Below are positions 24,661 to 33,707 of a stretch of 64,000 nt of DNA, piece by piece. A program made the position numbers and the translations under genes. Source of the DNA: Paenibacillus sp. PL91. Its GTDB lineage: Bacteria > Bacillota > Bacilli > Paenibacillales > Paenibacillaceae. The DNA lies in assembly GCF_012935325.2 (NCBI RefSeq), contig NZ_JABBYG020000001.1, positions 124,001-188,000 of the forward strand, in the 5' to 3' direction. How positions within the stretch are numbered: the stretch's first letter is position 1; each line of letters starts with the position of its first letter. The notes under the pieces are model-generated. The model had not been told where the DNA came from, made no database searches, and saw only the letters and a program-made list of their open reading frames with translations.

Positions 24661-25575
24661 ATGGAACTTCGTCAGCTTCATTACTTCGTGAAAGTAGCAA
24701 AAAAAGAACATGTTACACAGGCGGCTGAAGAGCTGCATGTGGCACAGTCGGCAGTGAGCCGGCAAATCCACCAGCTTGAGGAAGAGCTAGGTGTGAAGCT
24801 TTTCGTTCAAAAAGGAAGAAACCTGCAGCTTACGCCAGTCGGCCAGCTTTTTCTAAAGCGTGCTGAAGTTATATTGGCTGATTTGGAACGTGCTGTCATT
24901 GAAATACATGAATTTTTGGACCCTGAGAAGGGCGAAATCAGACTTGGCTTTCCGCATAGTTTGGGGATCTCGTTAATCCCTCAGGTCGTTGCCGCATTCC
25001 GCAAGCTTCACCCGAATGTGAAATTTCGATTTAAGCAGGGTATGTATCCTTCGCTTATTCGTGACATGATTAAGGGTGAGATCGATTTGGCGTTTATTTC
25101 TCCATTTCCTGATGAGCATGAATTCGTCTGCGGCGAAGTGCTGCTTACGGAAGAGTTGTACGCGATACTGCCGCCAGGGCATCGCTTGTCAAATATGGAA
25201 TCGATTGAGCTGAAGGAGCTGGAGAATGAGACATTCGTCTTGTTCAGAGAGGGCTACTCGCTTCGGCCAATCGTTTGGGAGGCTTGTCAGCAAGCAGGCT
25301 TTACGCCGCAAATTGGCTTTGAAGGCGAAGAAACGGATACGATTCGCGGTCTGGTAGCGGCGGGCATGGGTGTGAGTTTGCTTCCCGAGATGGCGCTTCA
25401 CTACACAGGTCCTTTACAGCCAACGAAGGTGCGCGTGACTGAGCCCCAGGTGACCCGTACAATTGGTCTCATTCGCCGTTCGAATGAGAAGCTGCCGCTG
25501 GTGGCCAAAGTATTCCATGGCTTTTTACTTCGGTATTTTCATGAAGATCTGGCCTCGAAGAACGAATTAGTTTAA
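24661..25575 (+). CDS. LysR-family transcriptional regulator
   Basis: A 304-residue LTTR with the winged-helix N-terminus (MELRQLHYFVKVAKKEHVTQ, AAEELHVAQSAVSRQIHQLE) and a periplasmic-binding-like effector domain. The C-terminal VAAGMGVSLLPEMAL is the usual hinge-adjacent motif. Starts on ATG with only a modest GGGAGAGA ribosome site about 12 nt upstream. Its target is not obvious: neighbours are a rhomboid protease upstream and a metalloprotease on the other strand. Confidence 0.9.
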   Translation: MELRQLHYFVKVAKKEHVTQAAEELHVAQSAVSRQIHQLEEELGVKLFVQKGRNLQLTPVGQLFLKRAEVILADLERAVIEIHEFLDPEKGEIRLGFPHSLGISLIPQVVAAFRKLHPNVKFRFKQGMYPSLIRDMIKGEIDLAFISPFPDEHEFVCGEVLLTEELYAILPPGHRLSNMESIELKELENETFVLFREGYSLRPIVWEACQQAGFTPQIGFEGEETDTIRGLVAAGMGVSLLPEMALHYTGPLQPTKVRVTEPQVTRTIGLIRRSNEKLPLVAKVFHGFLLRYFHEDLASKNELV

Positions 25576-25583
25576 ATAAAAGA

Positions 25584-25640
25584 AGGAGCTGTTCCGATCA
25601 GTCATCATTGACTGGTTCGGAACAGCTCCTCTTTATTTAT
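25584..25640. terminator. Bidirectional terminator between lysR and the YugP-like gene
   Basis: A long stem AGGAGCTGTTCCGA plus CAGTCA paired with TGACTG plus TTCGGAACAGCTCCT around TCAT. Confidence 0.88.
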
Positions 25641-25649
25641 GGCTGATTA

Positions 25650-26330
25650 TTATTCTTGCCGGCTTCCGCCTACAAAAATTAAAATGTATCGAACGAGCTC
25701 GAGCAACGACAAGAGTGCTGCGGCTACGTAGGTTAATGCTGCAGCGTTAAGCACTTTGGCAACGCCGCGTTCCTCATCATTCGTAATGAAGCCTTCTGCG
25801 ATCATGATGTCTCTTGCGCGATTGCTCGCATTAAACTCGACCGGAAGTGTAATCACTTGAAAGGCTACTGCGACCGAGAAAAATATGATGCCCAGTCCGA
25901 TTAGGTTCAATGCCGAGAATAGAATGCCGGCAATGAAAAGGAAAGGGGCAACGCCGGAAGCGAAGTTTACGACCGGGAAGATGCGGTGGCGCAGCACTAG
26001 CATCGGGTAATGCTCCGCATGCTGGATGGCATGGCCGACCTCGTGACAGGCGACTGAAACGGCTGAGATTGAATTTTCATAGTACACAGGCTCTGATAAA
26101 CGTACAACACGGTGAATCGGGTCATAGTGGTCTGTGAGCGTGCCCCGTACAGGTTCAATTGGCACATCGTGCAGTCCGTTTGAATCGAGCATTCGCCTTG
26201 CTGCCTGATAACCGGTTAAACCGCTGTTGGCTTGCACGCTAGTCCATTTCTTAAAGGTTCCTTTAACTCGGAATTGTGCCCAAATCGTTAATATAAAAGC
26301 AAGTACGATTAGAATGTAGATAAACGTCAT
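25650..26330 (-). CDS. Zinc metallopeptidase, YugP family
   Basis: A 226-residue membrane-bound metalloprotease. The zinc motif HEVGH (residues 96-100) lies between an N-terminal helix and two central helices, and a C-terminal helix pair follows. The family is widespread in Bacillota (Peptidase_M48-like YugP); substrates are unknown. ATG 26330 is preceded by GGAGGAATGACTC. The minus-strand MerR gene lies upstream and probably shares no transcript signal that I can see except proximity (37 nt between them). Confidence 0.9.
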   Translation of the reverse strand: MTFIYILIVLAFILTIWAQFRVKGTFKKWTSVQANSGLTGYQAARRMLDSNGLHDVPIEPVRGTLTDHYDPIHRVVRLSEPVYYENSISAVSVACHEVGHAIQHAEHYPMLVLRHRIFPVVNFASGVAPFLFIAGILFSALNLIGLGIIFFSVAVAFQVITLPVEFNASNRARDIMIAEGFITNDEERGVAKVLNAAALTYVAAALLSLLELVRYILIFVGGSRQE

Positions 26331-26367
26331 TGAGTCATTCCTCCATTATATTGATGAAATATAATCG

Positions 26368-26793
26368 CTACATGAGGGAGCTTTTGTTAATAAGAAGCAT
26401 TAGAGCCTCGATGCATGCAGCGGTCTGCGGCATGAGACGGGTGTAGAGGTGATTGGCTTGACGAGGCTTAAGCTTCTTGATGACGGGCTCAAGCTCCTTC
26501 ACTTCCCGCTCCAGCTGGCTTAGATGATGCTGCAGATCCGTCAGCTTGCGGGAGACTTGCTCCTCTTGCGTAATTTTGCTCCAGCTTTCAATTTTGGCTT
26601 TAATCTCATCTAACGTATATTTATCTTTTTTCATCTGTTCAATACGTTCTAGACGCTGTAAGGTTTCATCGGCATAGAGGCGATAGTTCTTGGCCGAGCG
26701 CTCCGCAGGTTCTATTAAGCCGATTGAAGTGTAATAGTCAATGGTTCGTGGACTGATTTGAGACAGCTTGGCTAATTCTCCGATACGATACAT
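26368..26793 (-). CDS. MerR-family transcriptional regulator
   Basis: A 141-residue protein with MYRIGELAKLSQISPRTIDYY (split motif: RIGELAK, helix-turn-helix, YYxxxGLI) followed by a long dimerisation coiled coil with regular acidic and basic residues (SRKLTDLQHHLSQLEREVKELE). No metal-binding cysteine cluster at the C-terminus, so a non-metal effector is likely. ATG 26793 is chosen because GGAGGAAA lies 6 nt upstream; the ATG at 26808 falls in front of that site. It precedes the yugP-like gene on the same strand and may regulate it. Confidence 0.88.
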   Translation of the reverse strand: MYRIGELAKLSQISPRTIDYYTSIGLIEPAERSAKNYRLYADETLQRLERIEQMKKDKYTLDEIKAKIESWSKITQEEQVSRKLTDLQHHLSQLEREVKELEPVIKKLKPRQANHLYTRLMPQTAACIEALMLLINKSSLM

Positions 26794-27325
26794 TTTTATT
26801 TCCTCCATTCGTAAAAAAAAATATAAGAAAGTAAAATTCCGTTCATACCCTAAACTTATATTTTACTCGAAATATGATGCAATGTCGCTATCACAATATG
26901 TGGTGGTTCTGTTACCTCTAATGATAATAGTAAAGTAACCATACAGTCAAACGTGTTACATGCAGTGTAATCATGACCAGCCGTTTTTTCTATGAAATAA
27001 ATGCGAGTTGTTTTATTTCTTCTATATATATATCATTTTTTATTTCCTAACTGATGCTCGACCATTCCTGCTAAATGTTCATTATTTAAATAAGTAGGAA
27101 ACTATGCCTATAAAAAGTAAAAATGCGAAGAATCAGCAGGTACGATAGTGGATTTTCATGTTGATTTGTTCAAATTCTTAACGTTCGTGTTAGATTTCAT
27201 GCCGAATGTTTGATTTTTTTTGTGAATTTACATAAAACGTATTGTCAAATTGAGCACTACTGACTATAATGACATTAAGTCTTTCCTCTCATGTAAGGAA
27301 ACATAACACTTAGGGAGTGGTCGTA
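26794..27325. other. AT-rich regulatory region upstream of amtB
   Basis: A 532-bp gap between divergent merR-like and amtB genes. It contains the amtB promoter and no open frame with a ribosome site. TGTTAGATTTCATG (about 27190) is a partial match to the TnrA/GlnR box pattern TGTnAn7TnACA but lacks the ACA half. Confidence 0.5.
27242..27270 (+). promoter_or_regulatory. Sigma-A promoter of the ammonium transporter operon
   Basis: -35 TTGTCA (27242-27247), exactly 17 bp, -10 TATAAT (27265-27270), about 55 nt before the amtB start codon. Confidence 0.82.
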
Positions 27326-28690
27326 ATGATTAAGAAAACGATGTTAGCTTTAGGAATCTTCACCTTATTGTTTCCGGTTATGGCGTTTGCTGAGGATCCT
27401 TCCGCCGCAACGTTGAACATGGGTTTAAACTCGCTATGGGTTATGCTCTCATTCATTCTAGTTCTACTTATGCAAGGCGGATTTATTCTTCTTGAAACAG
27501 GTTCCACTCGAATGAAAAACGCGGGTCACGTTGCCGGCAAAACCATTTTCACAACTGGCTTGGCGGCACTTATTTATTGGGCATTCGGTTACGGCATTGC
27601 ATTCGGCGGCGATAGCGGATTAAACGCCTTGTTCGGATGGGGCAACTTCTTCTTCGATCCAGCAGTAGCTGCCGGTGATGGCGATAACTATCCAAGCACT
27701 GTATTCTTCTTGTTCCAACTCGCGTTTGCAGCGGTTTCGCTTTCCATTGCATGGGGCGGATTCGCAGAGAGAGCAAAGCTTTCCTCTTATATTGTATTTA
27801 CAGTATTTTTTATCGCTATCATTTATCCGGTTGTTGCTCACTGGATCTGGGGCGGCGGCTGGCTTGCTGAAGACGGAGCGCAAGACTTTGCAGGCTCCAC
27901 GGTCGTTCACTTAACAGGTGCACTTGCAGCATTCGCAGCTACCGTATTGCTTAAACCGCGTATCGGTAAATTTAACAAAGACGGCTCCGCAAATGAAATT
28001 TTGGGACATAACCAAGTGTTCACTGCGCTTTCCGTATTGCTTCTATGGGTTGGCTGGTTCGGTTTCAACGCAGGCAGCACAGTAGCTATCGGCGACGGCT
28101 TCTTCGGATATGTAGCTTTCAACACGATGCTTGGAGCAGGCGCAGGCGGCGTGGCAGCACTTCTTATTTCTTGGGCTGTTACAGGAAAAGCGGACATTAC
28201 TGCAATGCTAAACGGTACACTTGCAGGTCTAGTTGCTATTACAGCATCCTGCGCATTCGTTGATCCTTGGGCGGCGGTTGTCATTGGCCTTGTGGCTGGC
28301 GTTCTAGTATTCTACAGCGTGAAGTTCTTCGAGAAAATCAAAGTGGATGATCCGATTTATGCTTTGTCTGTTCACGGCGCAGCTGGTGTCTGGGGTACGC
28401 TTGCGAACGGTATCTTCGCTACTCAAGCGCTTGCGGATAAAGTTGGCATAGGTACAGGCGGTTTGATCGACACAGGCAGCTGGAAGCAGCTTTGGGTACA
28501 ATTCGAATCCGTTGTAGTCGTTGGCGCATTCGTGCTTGCAGCTTCGTTCCTTATCCTTGGTGTCATGAAACTTATCATGGGCTTCCGCGTTACGGAAGAG
28601 CAAGAAATTATCGGTCTTGACCTTAGTGAGCATGGCGCTTATGGTTATCCTGAGCAAATGAAAAAAGCAGGCCAAAACATTCAAGGATAA
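27326..28690 (+). CDS. amtB: Ammonium transporter
   Basis: A 454-residue Amt channel that carries ammonium into the cell. A cleavable-type signal sequence (MIKKTMLALGIFTLLFPVMAFA) is followed by eleven helices, as in AmtB. Visible hallmarks are MQGGFILLETGSTRMKNAGHV, the FxxxxxWSxxH-type region ending in VVHLTGA (pore His), and VHGAAGVWG (second pore His). GTG at 27317 is less likely than ATG 27326, which has GGGAG 8 nt upstream. A glnK gene, the normal partner, is absent; a DUF294 nucleotidyltransferase gene follows instead. Confidence 0.96.
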   Translation: MIKKTMLALGIFTLLFPVMAFAEDPSAATLNMGLNSLWVMLSFILVLLMQGGFILLETGSTRMKNAGHVAGKTIFTTGLAALIYWAFGYGIAFGGDSGLNALFGWGNFFFDPAVAAGDGDNYPSTVFFLFQLAFAAVSLSIAWGGFAERAKLSSYIVFTVFFIAIIYPVVAHWIWGGGWLAEDGAQDFAGSTVVHLTGALAAFAATVLLKPRIGKFNKDGSANEILGHNQVFTALSVLLLWVGWFGFNAGSTVAIGDGFFGYVAFNTMLGAGAGGVAALLISWAVTGKADITAMLNGTLAGLVAITASCAFVDPWAAVVIGLVAGVLVFYSVKFFEKIKVDDPIYALSVHGAAGVWGTLANGIFATQALADKVGIGTGGLIDTGSWKQLWVQFESVVVVGAFVLAASFLILGVMKLIMGFRVTEEQEIIGLDLSEHGAYGYPEQMKKAGQNIQG

Positions 28691-28732
28691 CGGATTGGTC
28701 AAGAAGTACTGACCGAAGGGAGAGGGCGTCGC

Positions 28733-29800
28733 ATGAGTGATCCGGTGCGATTGCAGCTGCTCAAGCAGATTGGCACAGCCGATCATGTGGAAGGGCTGCG
28801 AGGCTTGCGGGATCAAGTACACGAGCAGATGGAAGCTCTTCTCCCAACGCGTCCGGTCGAACAGTTTAACGAACAATTGAATGAGGTGCACGATGCGGTA
28901 ATTCAACGCGCGATAATCCTTGCAGAAGCGGAAATGGCACGGTTGGGGAAGGGATCTCCCCCCGTGCCTTACGCATATATATTGTTCGGCAGCGGCGGTC
29001 GGAAAGAGCAGACATTGTCAAGCGATCAAGACAGCGGAGTTGTCTACGAGGATCCAGTGGCTGATTCAGCGGAAGTGAAAAATTATTTTAAAGAGCTATG
29101 CGAGCTTGTTGTATTCAATCTTCAGAAGGTTGGATACCCGCCTTGTGAAGGGAATGTGCTGAGCAGCAACCCCGAATGGTGCTTATCATTAACGGAGTGG
29201 GGAGCTAAGCTGGATCATTGGTTTGAGGAGCCGGCATGGGAAGCGGTTAGGTATTTGCTCATCATTGCGGATGGAAGATGCGTTTATGGCGAACATAGGC
29301 TGATTGACGAGTTAAAGGACTTCTTTTTTACCGATATGCTTAACCATCAGATCATCCTGCAGCGCATGCTCGATAATACGATGCGCCATAAGGTGCTGCT
29401 TGGTTTTTTTGGCCAATTGCTAAAGGAGCAGTATGGGGAAGACGCAGGGAGCTTGGATATCAAATACGGCGCTTATATCCCTATGGTGAATTCCATTAGG
29501 CTTTTGGCTGTTCAGGTGGGAATTCGGGAAACGTCAACGCTTGAGCGGATCAAAATGCTTGTCAAAATGGGTAAGATGTCTATTGAGGATGCTGCTGTAT
29601 ATGATCAAGCGTTTCGGATTTTTCTGAGACTTCGGTTAATGACGACCGAGCAGAATGACGACGGCTTATATGCCAATAATGGCAAGCTGTCGAGCCGAAA
29701 GCTGACGAAGGAATTGACTGATGAATTAAAAAGTGGTCTGCGTCTAGGCAAGAAGCTGCAGCGAGCGGTATTCAAGCAAACTATGGGCAGGCTTATGTAG
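28733..29800 (+). CDS. DUF294 nucleotidyltransferase-like protein (GlnD-like)
   Basis: A 355-residue protein. GSGGRKEQTLSSDQDSGVVY at residues 86-105 is the GlnD-type nucleotidyltransferase motif (G-S/G-G-R then S-D-x-D), followed by a helical DUF294_C domain in the second half. No N-terminal CBS or cNMP domain is present, unlike many relatives. These proteins are expected to transfer a nucleotide to a protein partner, and the amtB neighbour suggests nitrogen signalling, but no substrate has been seen here. It starts 42 nt after amtB and ends 12 nt before the exonuclease gene, so the three are an operon. Confidence 0.85.
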   Translation: MSDPVRLQLLKQIGTADHVEGLRGLRDQVHEQMEALLPTRPVEQFNEQLNEVHDAVIQRAIILAEAEMARLGKGSPPVPYAYILFGSGGRKEQTLSSDQDSGVVYEDPVADSAEVKNYFKELCELVVFNLQKVGYPPCEGNVLSSNPEWCLSLTEWGAKLDHWFEEPAWEAVRYLLIIADGRCVYGEHRLIDELKDFFFTDMLNHQIILQRMLDNTMRHKVLLGFFGQLLKEQYGEDAGSLDIKYGAYIPMVNSIRLLAVQVGIRETSTLERIKMLVKMGKMSIEDAAVYDQAFRIFLRLRLMTTEQNDDGLYANNGKLSSRKLTKELTDELKSGLRLGKKLQRAVFKQTMGRLM

Positions 29801-29812
29801 GGCGGTGGAGAA

Positions 29813-30547
29813 ATGAAGGAGCAAAAAGGCGTTGGTCGCATGTGGAACCTATACAAAATGGGAGGATTTACGCCTGCCATCGCTTCTATGTTAGGCTCGC
29901 AAAATGCGCAGCAAATGGCGTTTATTCGGAACGTCAATAAAGAGCAGCGCAAGCAATCCATGTTCGACATGCCGCTTCGAGAGCTTGAGGTCGTCGTGTT
30001 TGATCTTGAAACAACGGGCTTCTACCCAACAAATGGCGATGAGATCATTTCCTTTGGAGCTGTATTGATGCGAAATGGCGAGATTGTGGAAGGGGAATCT
30101 TTCTACAGTCTAGTCAATCCAAAGCGGAGAATCCCAAAGGCAATTATCGAATTGACCGGCATTACGAATGAAATGGTTCAGGATGCGCCTGATTTGATGC
30201 AGGTGCTTCATGATTTTATGGAGTTTGTTGGCAGACGCCTCCTGATTGCGCATGCTTCTGGCCATGATAAGCAATTTCTTAATGCTGCGCTTTGGAGAAC
30301 TTCAAAGGTGAATTTAAACCATAGAGTGCTGGACACGATGCTGGTGGCGAAATGGCTCGAACCGAACCTAGAAGGATACAGCCTCGACGAGCTGCTAGAG
30401 AGCTGCTGTATCCCAATTACGGAGCGGCATCATGCGCTGCAAGATTCGATTATGACGGCAAAGCTGTGGCAAAACTATTTGGCGAGAATTTTGGAGAGGA
30501 ACATTACGACGCTTGGTGATCTATATGCGTATTTAAGCAAGCACTAG
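29813..30547 (+). CDS. DnaQ-like 3'-5' exonuclease
   Basis: A 244-residue DEDDh-type exonuclease. Exo I is VVFDLETTGF (D64, E66), Exo II is in LIAHASGHDKQFL, and Exo III is RHHALQDSIMTAKL with the H-x4-D of DEDDh enzymes. The first ~55 residues are an extra basic/helical region not needed for catalysis. It hydrolyses DNA (or RNA) 3' ends; with no polymerase nearby its role is unknown. ATG 29813 overlaps a GGCGGTGGAG ribosome site. Its last 15 nt overlap the end of the convergent JAMM gene. Confidence 0.9.
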   Translation: MKEQKGVGRMWNLYKMGGFTPAIASMLGSQNAQQMAFIRNVNKEQRKQSMFDMPLRELEVVVFDLETTGFYPTNGDEIISFGAVLMRNGEIVEGESFYSLVNPKRRIPKAIIELTGITNEMVQDAPDLMQVLHDFMEFVGRRLLIAHASGHDKQFLNAALWRTSKVNLNHRVLDTMLVAKWLEPNLEGYSLDELLESCCIPITERHHALQDSIMTAKLWQNYLARILERNITTLGDLYAYLSKH

Positions 30548-31000
30548 CTGCAGCGGAATAAACGATCCTTGTGAGAGGCGATAAGGCTTAACGTGAGGGA
30601 CTTCGCTGTTTTGTAATGACACAATCCAATAGGTCAGCTCGGATGCGGGCAGGAAGCCTTCAGTGTCGCTAGAAGAAGGAATAGCTTCAGTGCGCGGATG
30701 GGAGTGAAATAAGCCGAGAAGCTTTTGTCGGTTTTTTTGCATGTCGTAAAAGGCTGCTGTCCACTCCGCAGGATCAAAGGCGAATGAGTGAGTCGGATCG
30801 ATATGTATATTTTTTATCGGAATGATCGTATCAATAACTTGGGCGTGAGCTTCGTCAATCCGATCAACGGAGGGAAACGTGTCTGGCTCGCTGCTTACAA
30901 CGATTCCGCATGCCTCAAATGGCTTGGCTTTCAAACAAATTTGTATGAGCTGCTCATAAGCCGATTTGGTTATAAAGCCCTTCGATTGCTGTTCTGTCAT
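30533..31000 (-). CDS. JAMM/Mov34-type metallopeptidase domain protein
   Basis: A 155-residue protein. The JAMM motif is complete: Glu29 (in FEACG), H99-S-H101, then S109 and D112 (HSHPRTEAIPSSSD), so it should bind zinc and be catalytic. Bacterial members of this size are often linked to cysteine or thiamine biosynthesis sulfur carriers (Mec+ type), but no carrier gene is present. ATG 31000 has GGGAGG 8 nt upstream. The open frame continues upstream to 31135 without a ribosome site. Confidence 0.85.
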   Translation of the reverse strand: MTEQQSKGFITKSAYEQLIQICLKAKPFEACGIVVSSEPDTFPSVDRIDEAHAQVIDTIIPIKNIHIDPTHSFAFDPAEWTAAFYDMQKNRQKLLGLFHSHPRTEAIPSSSDTEGFLPASELTYWIVSLQNSEVPHVKPYRLSQGSFIPLQLVLA

Positions 31001-31290
31001 AGTAAGGCCTCCCTGATTCGAAAACGGATAAAATAAGTATAACGGATTAAAACGGGGCGCGCTAACATTTGTGGGCGGTTCAGCATGCAGGACTTTATTG
31101 GTTTGGGGTATGAATGGAAGCGCGATAACCGACAATAAGTTTAGATGTACATGGGCTTAAGGCCAGCAAGGCACCTGGTAAAACGTGACGATTTTATGGC
31201 TAATATGCCCTGCGCCTTGAGCTTCCATACGGCGCATGATACCATGAAGCATACCGGAATAATGATATTGCGAGAGAAGGAAGGTACGAT

Positions 31291-31830
31291 ATGAAACGCG
31301 TTATAGCGCTTTTTACGATTGCATTCGTGTTTGCTGGATTAGCTGTTTTTCAATATAAAAATGATGATAATAATTCGGTTACGATGGCTTCTCCAGCTGC
31401 GGGATTTAAGCCGAAGGCGGGATTTGAGGCGACAGCCTTCAAGCTTCCAGCGCTTGACGAGCAATCCTACGAGGTAGGCGGAAAGCAAGGCAAGCTTACT
31501 TTCGTCAATTTTTGGGCTTCCTGGTGCGGTCCTTGCGAGCTGGAGGCTCCAGATCTGCAGCGGCTTCATGAGCAGTATGGAGATGCAATTCAGCTCTATG
31601 GCGTCAATGCGACGAAGTACGATAAAGAACGGGCGGCAAGAGATTTTGTGAATGAGCATGAATTTACGTTTCCGATTTTAATGGACCGTGCAGGAGATGT
31701 AACGAAGCAGTACAAGGTGGATACGTTTCCGACGACGTTCCTCATCGATAGCGAAGGCATCATAAGAGAGCGGATCAACGGCGTCATTACTTATGAGGAA
31801 TGGGAACGTCTGATTGAGAAGTGGATGTAA
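31291..31830 (+). CDS. TlpA/ResA-like thioredoxin-fold protein, membrane-anchored
   Basis: A 179-residue protein with a signal anchor (residues 3-20) and an external thioredoxin fold with W78-C-G-P-C82. The FVNFWASWCGPC start, the cis-Pro DTFPTTFLID and a central insertion fit TlpA/ResA/StoA, which reduce disulfides outside the membrane in cytochrome c maturation or spore envelope formation. No ccdA gene is adjacent. AGAGAAGGAAGG gives the ribosome site before ATG 31291. Confidence 0.87.
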   Translation: MKRVIALFTIAFVFAGLAVFQYKNDDNNSVTMASPAAGFKPKAGFEATAFKLPALDEQSYEVGGKQGKLTFVNFWASWCGPCELEAPDLQRLHEQYGDAIQLYGVNATKYDKERAARDFVNEHEFTFPILMDRAGDVTKQYKVDTFPTTFLIDSEGIIRERINGVITYEEWERLIEKWM

Positions 31831-31837
31831 AAAGCGA

Positions 31838-31889
31838 ACAAAAGGGCTGCCAGCATGTCATTGAAGACGTGCTAGCAGCCCTTTTGTTG
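31838..31889. terminator. Bidirectional terminator between tlpA-like gene and cimA
   Basis: Stem AACAAAAGGGCTGC / GCAGCCCTTTTGTT with T-runs both ways and convergent genes on either side. Confidence 0.88.
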
Positions 31890-31890
31890 T

Positions 31891-33507
31891 TTAATGATTT
31901 ACGAGTCCGACGCGATCTAACGGATCAACATGCGCGCTATCTACTTTATCCATGCCTAGCAGGGCGTAGCGAATGCTGTCCACAAGCGCTTCCCAGCTTG
32001 CTTCGATAACGTTGCTGGAGACGCCGACCGTACTCCAAGTATTATCGAGCCCGGTCGATTCGATAAGAACACGAACCTTAGCCGCTGTAGCGTCCTTCTC
32101 GTCGATTACACGGACTTTATAATCGGAGAGATGGATATCTTCAATCTTCGGATAAAACTGCACCAGCGCCTTGCGCAGGGCGTTATCGAGGGCGTTGACC
32201 GGCCCGTTGCCTTCAGCAGCCGTATAAACCTGCTGTCCACCGACGTTTATTTTGACGATGGCTTCGGAAATCATTTGGCCGTTTGTTTTTTCGACGAGCA
32301 TCTTGAACGATTCAACCTTGAACACTTCCTTAACTTCGCCGCCGAATGCTTCGCGAAGCAGCAGCTCCATAGAAGCGTCGGCTCCCTCGAATTGATATCC
32401 TTGATGCTCAAGCTCTTTGATCTGATCCATTATGAGCTTCGTTTTCTCGTTGTTCGCCGTTACATCCAGCCCAAGCTCCTTGGCTTTAGAAATAATGTTG
32501 CTCTGGCCTGCAAGCTCAGAGACGAGAATGCGCTGCTTATTTCCAACAAGCTCTGGCTGAATATGCTCGTAGGTTTTGGAGTCTTTCATGATCGCCGAGA
32601 CATGAATGCCGCCTTTGTGGGCAAATGCGGCATTGCCGACATAAGCTTGGCCAACTGGCATATGCACATTGGCAATTTCGCTAACGTAACGAGCGGTTCC
32701 GGTTAGCGCGCGCAGCTTTTCCTCCGGAAGCACATCGTAGTTCATCTTGATTTGTAGATTTGGTATGATCGAGCACAGGTTAGCGTTGCCACAGCGTTCG
32801 CCATAGCCGTTAATCGTACCTTGAACCTGACGAGCGCCTGCTCCTACGGCAGCGAGCGAATTCGCAACGGCAAGCTCGCAATCATTATGCGTATGGATGC
32901 CGATAGGCGTTGTAAGTTCTTGCTTCACGCGCGTTACGATATCATGGATTTCATTCGGAAGCGTACCGCCGTTCGTATCGCAAAGAACGAGCCAGTTCGC
33001 ACCAGCATCCTGTGCTTTCTTCAGCACGGAGATGGCATATTCCGGATTGTTTTTGTAACCGTCAAAAAAGTGCTCTGCGTCAAACAACGCTTCCATACTA
33101 TTATGCTTTAGAAATGCGATTGAATCATAAATCATCGCCAGATTTTCCTCTAGCGTCGTTTGCAGGGCGGTATGTACATGGAAGTCCCATGACTTTCCGA
33201 CAAGCGTAGCAGCCGGTACGCCGGATTCGGCGATACGGACAAGGCTGGCATCCTGCTCAGCTAGACTGTTTTTGCGGCGAGTGCTGCCGAAAGCGGTAAT
33301 TTTGGCATTTAGGTTAAATGCTTTGATCCGTTGGAAAAATTCAATATCCTTGCTGTTGCTTCCCGGATTGCCGCCTTCGATATAATGAACGCCCAACGCG
33401 TCGAGCTTCTGGGCAATTTTTAACTTGTCATCCGCCGACAGGCTGATCCCTTCACCTTGTGTACCGTCACGCAGCGTCGTATCAAATATGGAAATGTTTG
33501 TTGTCAT
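31891..33507 (-). CDS. cimA: Citramalate synthase
   Basis: A 538-residue enzyme of the isopropylmalate synthase family. It condenses pyruvate and acetyl-CoA to (R)-citramalate, the first step of the threonine-independent isoleucine route. Visible: DTTLRDGTQGEG at residues 9-20, THNDCELA (metal histidine region), GTINGYGERCGNANL, and a C-terminal regulatory domain (residues ~400-538) expected to bind isoleucine. GTLLRDG-type start and the 538-residue length fit CimA rather than LeuA. Its start lies after GGAGGCG (minus strand). No T-box is seen upstream. Confidence 0.92.
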   Translation of the reverse strand: MTTNISIFDTTLRDGTQGEGISLSADDKLKIAQKLDALGVHYIEGGNPGSNSKDIEFFQRIKAFNLNAKITAFGSTRRKNSLAEQDASLVRIAESGVPAATLVGKSWDFHVHTALQTTLEENLAMIYDSIAFLKHNSMEALFDAEHFFDGYKNNPEYAISVLKKAQDAGANWLVLCDTNGGTLPNEIHDIVTRVKQELTTPIGIHTHNDCELAVANSLAAVGAGARQVQGTINGYGERCGNANLCSIIPNLQIKMNYDVLPEEKLRALTGTARYVSEIANVHMPVGQAYVGNAAFAHKGGIHVSAIMKDSKTYEHIQPELVGNKQRILVSELAGQSNIISKAKELGLDVTANNEKTKLIMDQIKELEHQGYQFEGADASMELLLREAFGGEVKEVFKVESFKMLVEKTNGQMISEAIVKINVGGQQVYTAAEGNGPVNALDNALRKALVQFYPKIEDIHLSDYKVRVIDEKDATAAKVRVLIESTGLDNTWSTVGVSSNVIEASWEALVDSIRYALLGMDKVDSAHVDPLDRVGLVNH

Positions 33508-33707
33508 TAACGGGACGCCTCCTTCACTGATAGCCTTTTCAAATCATAATTTACTATTATAACACTTGTCGCAATGAAAGTAGAGAGGTTGGAATTATTT
33601 TTTGTCCGCTTTTTCGAGGTTCGTTGACTTGGCCCTATTGCAATTGTATGCTGGGGATGATTAAGCTTATGTGGGCAATTTGCTTCGAATAGGCGGTGCT
33701 TTGCGTG

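Noticed and set aside
27190..27206. TnrA/GlnR box upstream of amtB
   Set aside because: Only one half-site fits; the ACA half is missing, so nitrogen regulation is not shown.
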